From: an uncultured Eubacteriales bacterium
GTDB lineage: Bacteria > Bacillota > Clostridia > Oscillospirales > Oscillospiraceae
Assembly: GCA_900544705.1 (NCBI GenBank)
Contig: UQWH01000080.1
Location: forward strand, 1 to 6,713
Direction: 5' to 3'
DNA: 6,713 nt
The position numbers and the translations under genes were made by a program. Position 1 is the first letter of the stretch; the number at the start of each line of letters is the position of its first letter. The notes beneath the pieces were generated by a model. The model was not told where the DNA came from. It made no database searches and was given only the letters and a program-made list of their open reading frames with translations. Below, piece after piece: positions 1-5,224 of the stretch.

Positions 1-71
1 TTCGTGCCGCTTCGTCAATCTTAGCGCAATACTGTCTTACGTACACCCAGCTATGCAGCCGGGGCTTTTGC

Positions 72-1820
72 CTATGCGGGCAGACGGTATTTTTCCGCGT
101 AGACGCGGAAGCTGTCCTGAAAACGCGGGTCGCCGCGCTTGACGGCCTTCAGCGTTTCATGCAGGTTCAGGTTGTGCTGCGCGGTATCGATTACGCAGCC
201 GGCGATGTTGGAGCAGTGGTCGGAGGTGCGCTCCAGATTCGTCAGCAGGTCGGACCAGACAAAACCGGCCTCAATGCTGCAATTGCCCTGCTGCATCCGC
301 AGGATGTGGCGCGTGCGCATCTGCTCCTTCAGCGTGTCGATGACCTGCTCCAGTGGCTCGACCCGCGCGGCCAGCGCAACGTCGCCGGAGGCAAAGGCGT
401 CGAGGGAAAGCTCCAGAATCTCGTCGATCGCAGCCGACAGCGTCCCGAATTCCGCCCGTGCGGCCGGACTGAAGGTGAGCTTCTTCTCCCGCATCTCCTC
501 CGCGGATTCCAGCAGATTTACCGCATGGTCGGAAATGCGTTCAAAATCGCCTATGGTTTTCAGGAGCTCCGTCGCCTCCTCGCTCTCATTTTCGCCCAGC
601 TTCTGTGCGCTGAGCCTGACCAGATAGGTGCCGAGGACATCCTCATAGTGGTCGCAGGAGCTTTCATCCTCCTGAATGCTCTGCGCCAGAGCGGGGGAGT
701 ACTTTTCCACGCACAGAAGCGCGTTTTTCAGCGCCCGGACGGAGCGATCCGCCATTTCGACCGCGACGGAGCGGCTGCGCTCCAGCGCCAACGAGGGCGT
801 GGCGAGCAGACGCTCGTCCAGCTCCACGGTCTTTTCCCGCTGCTTGCCGTCCGCCACCATCCGGGTTGCCAGCTTTTCAAGAAGGCCCCCCGCGGGCAGC
901 AGCATCGCAGTGCAGAGAATGTTGAAGGCCGAATGAGCCACGGCAATACCGTACATCGTCGCCGGCTCGTCAAAGAGTACGGGATGGAAGACGGCCTTTA
1001 CAATGCAGAACACGGTGAGCAGGACGGCCACGCCGATGACGTTGAACATCAGATGCACGACGGCCGCGCGCTTGGCGTTTTTGTTCGTGCCAACGGAGGA
1101 GATCATCGCCGTGACGCAGGTGCCGATATTCTGCCCCATAATGATGGGGATCGCCGCGGCATAGCTGACGCTGCCGGTCACGGTGAGTGCCTGCAAAATG
1201 CCGACGGAGGCCGAGCTGGACTGGATGATGCCGGTCAGCACGGCACCGGCCAGTACGCCAAGCACGGGATTCTTGAACGCGAGGAAGAGGTTGGTAAAGG
1301 CGGGGACATCTTTCAGACCCGCCACGGCGCCGCTCATGGTTTCCATGCCGAACATCAGCGTCGCAAAGCCGAGCAGGATTGTGCCGGTATCCTTTTGCTT
1401 TGCCTTCTTGCAGAAAAGGTAGAGAACGATACCGATCAGCGCCAGCACCGGCGTGAAGGAGGAGGGCTTGAGCAGATTCACCCAGACGCTGCCGCTGTCG
1501 ATGCCGCCGAGGCTCAGCAGCCAGGCCGTCACGGTCGTGCCGACATTTGCGCCCATGATGACGTTGATGGCCTGCCGCAGCGTCATCAGGCCGGAATTGA
1601 CGAAGCCAACGACCATGACCGTGGTCGCCGAGGAGCTCTGAATGATCGCCGTGACGCCGAGGCCGGTCAGAAAGCCCGTCATGACCTTGCCGGTCATCTT
1701 GCCGAGGACGGTGCGCAGGCTGCCGCCGGCGCGGCGCTCCAGCGCCTGACCCATCAGGTTCATGCCGAACAGGAACAGGCACAGCCCGCCGATCATGGTA
1801 AGCAGATTGAAAATATCCAT
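72..1820 (-). CDS. Na/Pi cotransporter family protein with C-terminal PhoU domain
   Basis: A 582-residue inner-membrane protein of the sodium-dependent phosphate cotransporter family (NptA/YjbB type), predicted to move inorganic phosphate with Na+. The two inverted family repeats are visible. The first carries QSSSATT at residues 61-67, followed by the MGANVGTTVT segment (89-98). The second carries QSSSASV at 200-206, followed by MGQNIGTCVT (229-238). About eight hydrophobic segments fill residues 1-315. Residues about 345-565 are a PhoU-like helical domain with the paired ExxxD metal-binding motifs in DFERISDH (425-432) and NLERTSDH (528-535). Length is normal for the transporter-PhoU fusion. 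The start is supported by an AAAGGGG ribosome binding site seven bases before ATG. The gene stands alone; a Pho-type direct repeat upstream suggests induction in phosphate starvation. The family call is secure; the transport direction (uptake or export, as for E. coli YjbB) cannot be read from sequence. Confidence 0.93.
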   Translation of the reverse strand: MDIFNLLTMIGGLCLFLFGMNLMGQALERRAGGSLRTVLGKMTGKVMTGFLTGLGVTAIIQSSSATTVMVVGFVNSGLMTLRQAINVIMGANVGTTVTAWLLSLGGIDSGSVWVNLLKPSSFTPVLALIGIVLYLFCKKAKQKDTGTILLGFATLMFGMETMSGAVAGLKDVPAFTNLFLAFKNPVLGVLAGAVLTGIIQSSSASVGILQALTVTGSVSYAAAIPIIMGQNIGTCVTAMISSVGTNKNAKRAAVVHLMFNVIGVAVLLTVFCIVKAVFHPVLFDEPATMYGIAVAHSAFNILCTAMLLPAGGLLEKLATRMVADGKQREKTVELDERLLATPSLALERSRSVAVEMADRSVRALKNALLCVEKYSPALAQSIQEDESSCDHYEDVLGTYLVRLSAQKLGENESEEATELLKTIGDFERISDHAVNLLESAEEMREKKLTFSPAARAEFGTLSAAIDEILELSLDAFASGDVALAARVEPLEQVIDTLKEQMRTRHILRMQQGNCSIEAGFVWSDLLTNLERTSDHCSNIAGCVIDTAQHNLNLHETLKAVKRGDPRFQDSFRVYAEKYRLPA

Positions 1821-1844
1821 CAGTTATCCCCTTTTTCACCTATA

Positions 1845-1873
1845 CTATTTCTTTTATAGCAGAGGAACGTCAA
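1845..1873 (-). promoter_or_regulatory. Weak sigma70-type promoter candidate for the phosphate transporter
   Basis: TTGACG at 1873-1868 on the minus strand is a good -35. The best -10-like sequences downstream (AATAGT or TAGTAT, 1850-1845) sit 18-20 bp away, longer than ideal. A promoter needing an activator such as PhoP would look like this. The exact -10 is uncertain. Confidence 0.35.
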
Positions 1874-1890
1874 ATCCGTCACCGGGGTTT

Positions 1891-1907
1891 TGTAAAATTC
1901 TTGTAAA
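1891..1907 (-). promoter_or_regulatory. Putative PhoP box (two TTTACA direct repeats)
   Basis: Read on the minus strand, TTTACA at 1907-1902 is repeated exactly at 1896-1891. The 11-bp period and 5-bp gap match the Gram-positive PhoP box (TTAACA-like repeats separated by about 5 bp). It lies 71-87 bases upstream of the phosphate transporter start, just upstream of a TTGACG -35 candidate (1873-1868). A third, degenerate TTTTCT unit occurs in phase at 1918-1913. The site fits phosphate-starvation control of the downstream gene. Only two good repeats are seen, where strong Bacillus boxes often have four. Confidence 0.55.
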
Positions 1908-1914
1908 ATCCAAG

Positions 1915-1947
1915 AAAATGCTGCCGTGTGTTTCACGGCAGCATTTT
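1915..1947. terminator. Rho-independent terminator of spoVT (bidirectional)
   Basis: A perfect 14-bp stem (AAAATGCTGCCGTG paired with CACGGCAGCATTTT) closes a 5-base loop. On the minus strand it directly follows the spoVT stop and ends in ATTTTCTT. On the plus strand it ends in seven T residues, so it could also stop plus-strand transcription. Confidence 0.9.
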
Positions 1948-1948
1948 T

Positions 1949-2491
1949 TTAGTTCTCCATCTGGCGGCCGAGGAAGCAGGCGACGGTCTGTGCCAGCTTC
2001 TGTTCCGCTTCCGTGGGGGCTATGTCGTTGTCGTTCATCAGCAGCATCACGCAGCCCATCAGGTCGCCCTCGGCAATGATGGGTGCGGCGACGCCCAGAT
2101 GATACCGCTCGACCGCCTCCGCCGCGCGCAGACGGGTGTCGCCGCTGCGGTAGCGGTAGCTTTTGCGCTGCTCCATGAGCTGCTCCAGCTCGGCGGAGTT
2201 GCGCTTTTCCAGCAGCTCTCGTTTCGGCGCGCCGGCCACGGCAATGATGGCGTCGCGGTCAGCCACGGCGGCAATATGCCCGGTGTTCTTCCCGATGGAT
2301 TCGCACATCTGCGCCGCGAAATCCTGCAGATCCCCCATGGGGGAGTATTTTTTGAAGATCACCTCGCCGTCCTTCTCGGTGTAGATCTCCAACGGGTCGC
2401 CCTCGCGGATACGCAGAGTGCGACGGATCTCTTTCGGAATGACAATTCTTCCCAGATCGTCGATCCGGCGCACGATTCCAGTTGCTTTCAT
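1949..2491 (-). CDS. spoVT: Stage V sporulation protein T, AbrB-type regulator
   Basis: A 180-residue DNA-binding regulator of forespore gene expression, close in length to Bacillus subtilis SpoVT (178 aa). The N-terminal swapped-hairpin AbrB domain (about residues 3-50) carries the family signature in pieces: GIVRRIDDLGRIVIP (5-19), KEIRRTLRI (20-28) and EGDPLEIY (30-37). Residues about 55-178 form the GAF-like sensor domain, including GHIAAVAD (71-78) and the GVAAPII...GDLMGCVMLL core (133-151). The start has a GGAGG ribosome binding site nine bases upstream. In known spore formers SpoVT acts late in the forespore and is made under SigG; no convincing SigG promoter could be defined here. 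A perfect terminator follows. The assignment is strong. Confidence 0.93.
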   Translation of the reverse strand: MKATGIVRRIDDLGRIVIPKEIRRTLRIREGDPLEIYTEKDGEVIFKKYSPMGDLQDFAAQMCESIGKNTGHIAAVADRDAIIAVAGAPKRELLEKRNSAELEQLMEQRKSYRYRSGDTRLRAAEAVERYHLGVAAPIIAEGDLMGCVMLLMNDNDIAPTEAEQKLAQTVACFLGRQMEN

Positions 2492-2616
2492 TTATTTTTT
2501 CCTCCACTCTGTGCGTTCTCAATATCACATTGCTATTGTCTGCAAACAATGGGGATTTATGCGAATTTTGCAGGTGGAAGAAAATTGAAGAACAGCGTAA
2601 AAAAACCACGATGCGC

Positions 2617-2650
2617 AAAAAGCGGCCGGCATCTGATTCCGGATGCCGGG
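2617..2650 (-). terminator. Rho-independent terminator after the 2671-3099 gene
   Basis: On the minus strand an 8-bp perfect stem (CCGGCATC with GATGCCGG) and an 8-base loop are followed by CCGC and five T residues. It lies about 20 bases past the TGA at 2671. It ends transcription of the broken gene before the spoVT promoter region. Confidence 0.7.
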
Positions 2651-2670
2651 CCGATACTCAAAGTGCGGGA

Positions 2671-3099
2671 TCACTTCGAGGTATTTCCCCGGGAGCGCGT
2701 TGAGGAGCGCTTGGCTCTGCGGGTAGAGGCGGAGGACGCTGCGGTAGGGTTTTCCAGCCGTTTCCCTATCCAGCAGCCCGTTTCTTTGGAGAAGCTCCCG
2801 TAAAAATCTGCCGCGGGCAAGAGCATTTCGCTCCCATCAATGACTAGGTTTGATTTCCTTCCGCTCTTCGGAAAGACAATGGCGGCGTCTGCACCTTCCG
2901 GTGCGGGGAAAAGGCAAATATCTGTAAAACCGCGTTTGAATATAAGCAAGACCGGCATCTTCCAGAACCTTTTTGCCACCTGCCTGCTGAGGGTCACACA
3001 CCCGGCGTTGTCTATCCCGATATGCTCCGACTTCTGCTGGGAACGTTCTCTGGCGACGATTACGAACCCAGCGTCTGGAATGATTGATAATTGTTTCAT
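2671..3099 (-). pseudogene. Unrecognised gene, apparently frameshifted near its C-terminus
   Basis: I do not recognise this protein. The ATG at 3099 has an AAGGA ribosome binding site. The first ~99 residues look natural: short beta-like hydrophobic stretches such as GFVIVARE (11-18) and MPVLLIFKRGF (48-58), then a helix-like LLPAADF (93-99). The segment IDNAGCVTLSRQVAKRF (29-45) faintly resembles the loop-hinge pattern of AbrB/MraZ folds, but too weakly to assign. After residue 99 the frame becomes a Ser/Thr/Arg-rich tail ending in TGA at 2671. Moving to the -1 frame at the T5 run (2802-2806) instead gives LRELLQRNGLLDRE and, further on, LRLYPQSQALLNALPGKYLE, which look far more protein-like. 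That frame stays open to a TGA at 2525-2527, through the terminator, so its true end is unclear. Likely a one-base deletion in a real gene; a sequencing error or -1 frameshifting is possible. Confidence 0.6.
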
Positions 3100-3182
3100 A
3101 AGAATCCTTCTTTTTGATTAGTAAATAGATATAACAATTTTCATTATTCAATCAACCTCTAACAATCTCTATTTCAATTCAT

Positions 3183-3211
3183 AGCGTACCACGGGCTGCC
3201 ATGTTTGTCAA
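3183..3211 (-). promoter_or_regulatory. Promoter reading left into the frameshifted gene
   Basis: A perfect -35 TTGACA (3211-3206, minus strand) is 17 bp from TACGCT (3188-3183), a weak -10 helped by an upstream TGG extended -10. Predicted initiation near 3176 leaves a leader of about 75 bases before the ATG at 3099. The -35 is shared, on the opposite strand, with the rightward promoter at 3205-3232. Confidence 0.55.
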
Positions 3212-3232
3212 TATGTTTTTTCACTGTATAAT
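3205..3232 (+). promoter_or_regulatory. Upstream rightward promoter (P1), matched by the guide
   Basis: TTGTCA (3205-3210) is separated by 16 bp from a perfect TATAAT (3227-3232), predicting a start near 3239. Its -10 lies inside the site matched by the guide-like tail at 3325. Its -35 overlaps the leftward TTGACA on the other strand. A transcript from here would cover the 48 bases before the repeat and could read on through it. Confidence 0.7.
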
Positions 3233-3237
3233 AAATT
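3220..3237 (+). promoter_or_regulatory. PAM plus seed-matched target of the solitary-repeat guide
   Basis: TTC at 3220-3222 is a common type I-C PAM. The next 15 bases (3223-3237) read ACTGT-A-TAATA-A-ATT; the spacer-like tail at 3325-3339 reads ACTGT-C-TAATA-C-ATT. The only two mismatches fall at positions 6 and 12, the bases flipped out of the guide-target duplex in Cascade. From position 16 on the match is lost. Seed-only pairing is the known pattern for Cascade binding without target cleavage. Target positions 5-10 are the -10 box of P1. Confidence 0.75.
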
Positions 3238-3250
3238 AAACATAAAAAAT

Positions 3251-3279
3251 TTGCAAAAGTGCGTTCAATATGCTATAGT
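3251..3279 (+). promoter_or_regulatory. Proximal promoter (P2) of the solitary-repeat RNA
   Basis: TTGCAA (3251-3256), a 17-bp spacer and TATAGT (3274-3279) predict initiation at 3286-3287, the first base of the CRISPR-like repeat. The precise placement supports deliberate transcription of the repeat RNA. P2 is not covered by the seed-matched site. Confidence 0.65.
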
Positions 3280-3286
3280 ATGAGCG

Positions 3287-3324
3287 GTCGCATCTCTGCT
3301 TCGGCAGAGGGCGTGGATTGAAAT
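3287..3324 (+). CRISPR. Solitary type I-C-like CRISPR repeat
   Basis: The element begins with GTCGC and ends with GCGTGGATTGAAAT, the conserved ends of type I-C repeats. Between them is a 6-bp stem, CTCTGC and GCAGAG, capped by TTCG, an unusually stable tetraloop. At 38 bases it is longer than the usual 32-33 because of the enlarged stem. No second repeat occurs downstream before the terminator, and there is no cas gene in the window. The conserved 3' end would give the 5' handle of a crRNA if a Cas5-type I-C nuclease cut at the stem base. Confidence 0.82.
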
Positions 3325-3365
3325 ACTGTCTAATACATTTGGAAAATCACCCCACAGAACAAACA

Positions 3366-3405
3366 GACTGCCCAGAGCTGCTTGCGCAACTCTGGGCAGT
3401 CCCTT
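3366..3405. terminator. Shared terminator of the repeat RNA (+) and the MATE operon (-)
   Basis: A 12-bp perfect stem (GACTGCCCAGAG with CTCTGGGCAGTC) extends to 16 bp around a 4-base loop. The one imperfect position is a G-U wobble on the minus strand but a C-A mismatch on the plus strand, hinting that the minus-strand RNA is the main one maintained. Plus-strand transcripts end in CCCTTTTAT and minus-strand ones in TGTTTGTTCT. It lies 24 bases after the MATE stop codon. Confidence 0.85.
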
Positions 3406-3428
3406 TTATAATGTAAAACAAGGAGAGA

Positions 3429-4838
3429 TCAGAGGTATTCGCTCGGGCTTTCGACGTCCTCGATCGTTTCGCCTGCCGGCTCCTGACCGAGCAGCTCGAA
3501 CTCCGGCGTCTTTTCCGGAATCCACCGGATCGCGGCATAGAGCGCGATGGAAAGCACCATGGAAACGGCCCAGCCGATCGGCCACGAGATCCAGATGCCC
3601 ATCGTTTCCAGACCCGTGCGGGAGAGGATCTCGGCCAGCGCCACGCGCAGCAGCAGGTCCGTGAAGGTCGCAATCATGAAGCGGCCCATCCGGCCGGCAC
3701 CGCGCAGCACACCGTCGGACACAAGCTTGGCCGACACGACAAAATAGAACGGTGCAAGGATGCGCAGGAACATCACGCCGGTGTCCATTGCCGCGCCGGT
3801 CGGGCTGTCGAGGAAGAGATAGACCAGCCAGCGTCCGGCTGCGAAATACAGAATGACGATCGGGATGCAGATCAGCCATACGAGCTTGAGCCCGGCCTTG
3901 AAGCCCTGATGGATGCGCTCGTGCTTGCCCGCGCCGAGGTTCTGCGCGGTGAAGTTGGAGATGCCGTTGCCCAGCGTCGTCAGCGAGGTGACGACCATGT
4001 TATTGAGCTTGACGGAGGCGGAGTAGCCCGCCATGACTGCCGTGCCGAAGCCGTTGATGACGCTCTGGATCACGATATTGCCGACGGAAATAAAGCTCTG
4101 CTGCAAGATGCTCGGAACCGCTACGACGGCAAAGCGCCGCAGAAGTTGCCAGGAGAACACGCGGATCTTTCCGGTCGACTCGATCTTGCGGAAGCGCAGG
4201 AGCAGAAATACCAGCGCCAGCACGCAGCTCACGCTCTGGCAGAGGAAGGTCGCCCACGCAACGCCTGCAACGCCCATCCGGAACGCGGTAACGAAGAGAA
4301 TATCCACCGCGATGTTCGACAGAGAGGAGCAGACGAGGAAGAGGAAGGGGGTTCTGGAGTCGCCCAACGCGGAGAAAATGCCGGTTGCCACATTGTAAAG
4401 GAACACGGCGGGCAGACCGTAGATGTAAATGTCCAGATAGAGCTTGGAGTCTGCAAAGACCTCCTCCGGCGTCTTGATCAGGCGCAGCAGGCCGTCGCAG
4501 AAGATCATGCCGGCGGCCATCAGAAGGATGCAGGTCACGCAGCTTGCGATCAGCGAGGTCAGCACGGCGGTTTTCATCTCACCATACTTCTTCGCACCGA
4601 AGAGCTGCGCCGTCAGGACGGATGCGCCGATGTTGCAGCCGAAGGCGAAGGCGATGAAAATCAGCGTGATCTCGTAGCTGTTGCCGACGGCGGCGAGGGC
4701 GTTGTCGCCGATGAATTTGCCCGCGACGAAGCTGTCGGCGATGTTATAAAGCTGCTGGAAAATGATGCTGCCGAACAGCGGCAGGCAGAACTGCCACAAA
4801 ACACGGCCGGGCTTGCCGCTCGTCAGATCGTGGTTCAT
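3429..4838 (-). CDS. MATE family multidrug efflux transporter
   Basis: A 469-residue inner-membrane antiporter of the MATE family, expected to export drugs or other organic molecules with Na+ or H+. About twelve hydrophobic segments form two halves. Typical MATE motifs are FQQLYNIADSFVAGKFIG (27-44), LPAVFLYNVATGIFSALGDSRTP (split over 142-164) and, in the second half, FTAQNLGAGK (296-305) and GVLRGAGRMG (376-385). The C-terminus ends in an acidic cytosolic tail. The ATG overlaps the TGA of the upstream small protein by four bases (ATGA), and its ribosome binding site GGAGGTGA lies inside that gene, so the two are translationally coupled. Substrate cannot be predicted. A divergent LysR gene is the likely regulator. 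Confidence 0.93.
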   Translation of the reverse strand: MNHDLTSGKPGRVLWQFCLPLFGSIIFQQLYNIADSFVAGKFIGDNALAAVGNSYEITLIFIAFAFGCNIGASVLTAQLFGAKKYGEMKTAVLTSLIASCVTCILLMAAGMIFCDGLLRLIKTPEEVFADSKLYLDIYIYGLPAVFLYNVATGIFSALGDSRTPFLFLVCSSLSNIAVDILFVTAFRMGVAGVAWATFLCQSVSCVLALVFLLLRFRKIESTGKIRVFSWQLLRRFAVVAVPSILQQSFISVGNIVIQSVINGFGTAVMAGYSASVKLNNMVVTSLTTLGNGISNFTAQNLGAGKHERIHQGFKAGLKLVWLICIPIVILYFAAGRWLVYLFLDSPTGAAMDTGVMFLRILAPFYFVVSAKLVSDGVLRGAGRMGRFMIATFTDLLLRVALAEILSRTGLETMGIWISWPIGWAVSMVLSIALYAAIRWIPEKTPEFELLGQEPAGETIEDVESPSEYL

Positions 4839-5098
4839 GCCGTCACCTCCGCTCTCTTGTCCTGAAAGGTCAGAAGGAAGGCGATGTCAGACAGCAAAAA
4901 GCCCGCGGCCTCCAGCGAAATCAGCACATTCATGCCCGTCAGGCAGCGGGCGATGCCGCCGCAGAGGAAGCCGAGTGCCAGACACGCAGACAGACAGCGC
5001 GCGCCGCGCTCGCGTCCGCCTTTTGCCAGCCGCAGCACCAGTGCCAGCGCGGCCAGATCGAAGCAGAGCATCATGATAATTCTGCAAATCAGTTCCAT
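4835..5098 (-). CDS. Small hydrophobic membrane protein coupled to MATE pump
   Basis: An 87-residue protein with three predicted membrane helices: about residues 5-24 (start MELICRIIMMLCFDL), 33-54 and 58-78. I do not recognise a family. A longer start at 5155 is in frame but would lie upstream of the predicted transcript start and inside the -10 region. The ATG at 5098 has an AAGGGAG ribosome binding site and is preferred. The gene ends in a four-base overlap with the MATE gene, giving a two-gene operon. It may be an accessory subunit or regulator of the pump; this is inferred from context only. Confidence 0.75.
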   Translation of the reverse strand: MELICRIIMMLCFDLAALALVLRLAKGGRERGARCLSACLALGFLCGGIARCLTGMNVLISLEAAGFLLSDIAFLLTFQDKRAEVTA

Positions 5099-5144
5099 TC
5101 TATCTTTCTCCCTTGATTTTCTCCTTGATTTTCCATGCGGATTG

Positions 5145-5173
5145 ATTATAATCATGGTGTTGCTATATGTAAA
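5145..5173 (-). promoter_or_regulatory. Promoter of the small-protein/MATE operon
   Basis: On the minus strand TTTACA (5173-5168) and a perfect TATAAT (5150-5145) are exactly 17 bp apart, predicting a start near 5138 and a 40-base leader. This is the best sigma70-type promoter in the window. Its -35 lies inside the dyad at 5164-5189. Confidence 0.75.
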
Positions 5174-5189
5174 ATATTTATTTCATATA
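5164..5189. promoter_or_regulatory. Candidate LysR operator dyad
   Basis: TATATG and CATATA flank 14 AT-rich bases, and 10 of 13 positions are symmetric across the dyad. It is in the divergent spacer between the LysR gene and the MATE operon, over the -35 of the latter. LysR-type proteins usually bind interrupted dyads of this kind (T-N11-A) beside their own gene. AT-richness raises the chance of accidental symmetry. Confidence 0.5.
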
Positions 5190-5224
5190 TTTGGAATTCA
5201 AAATTGATATAACAGGAGCCTGCC

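Larger units (their letters stand above)
3287..3405 (+). ncRNA. CreA-like regulatory guide RNA (repeat, guide, terminator)
   Basis: The predicted transcript begins at the solitary repeat, continues through a 41-base tail (3325-3365) and ends at the hairpin 3366-3401 followed by CCCTTTTAT. The first 35 tail bases would be a normal I-C guide length. Bases 1-15 match the promoter site at 3223-3237 except at positions 6 and 12. This follows the logic of CreA RNAs, in which a CRISPR-derived guide with partial complementarity leads a type I Cascade to repress a nearby promoter. It could instead be a Racr-like RNA anti-CRISPR or a remnant array, but neither predicts the adjacent PAM-flanked seed match. 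There is no coding potential beyond a 13-codon frame (3280-3321) lacking a ribosome binding site. Function in vivo needs a I-C effector elsewhere in the genome. Confidence 0.65.

Noticed and set aside
27..40. ACTGTCT at 31-37, preceded by AAT, resembles the start of the guide tail at 3325.
   Set aside because: Only seven guide bases match, no TTC precedes the site, and the match extends into the repeat handle, which argues against a target. About this much similarity is expected by chance.
1..71. A minus-strand frame open to the window edge, reading HSWVYVRQYCAKIDEAAR near its end.
   Set aside because: It is short, has no visible start or ribosome binding site, and cannot be told from chance or a dispersed repeat without the flanking sequence. 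A weak mismatched hairpin at about 48-66 lacks a clear T-tract.
159..1859. Very long plus-strand open frame opposite the phosphate transporter.
   Set aside because: It is antisense to a clear gene in GC-rich DNA, is rich in Gln/His/Arg/Gly, and has no ribosome binding site or family features.
2534..2562. GCATA and GACAATA upstream of spoVT as a possible SigG promoter.
   Set aside because: The -10 does not match the CATNNTA consensus well enough; the expectation from SpoVT biology is not evidence by itself.
1928..2803. Plus-strand open frame spanning spoVT and the spacer.
   Set aside because: It crosses two terminators and a clear minus-strand gene and has no recognisable domain.
3127..3144. 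Tiny minus-strand frame MKIVISIY in the leader of the frameshifted gene.
   Set aside because: Eight codons with only a distant AGAGG; no attenuator-like alternative hairpins were seen around it.
3171..3184. Minus-strand GAATTGAAAT resembles the 3' end of the CRISPR-like repeat and could be a degenerate second repeat in reverse orientation.
   Set aside because: Only ATTGAAAT (eight bases) is continuous, no stem or GTCGC end accompanies it, and the region is AT-rich.
3909..4865. Long plus-strand open frame opposite the MATE gene.
   Set aside because: Same pattern of antisense shadow with Glu/Gln/Ala/Gly bias; the minus-strand MATE protein is unambiguous.
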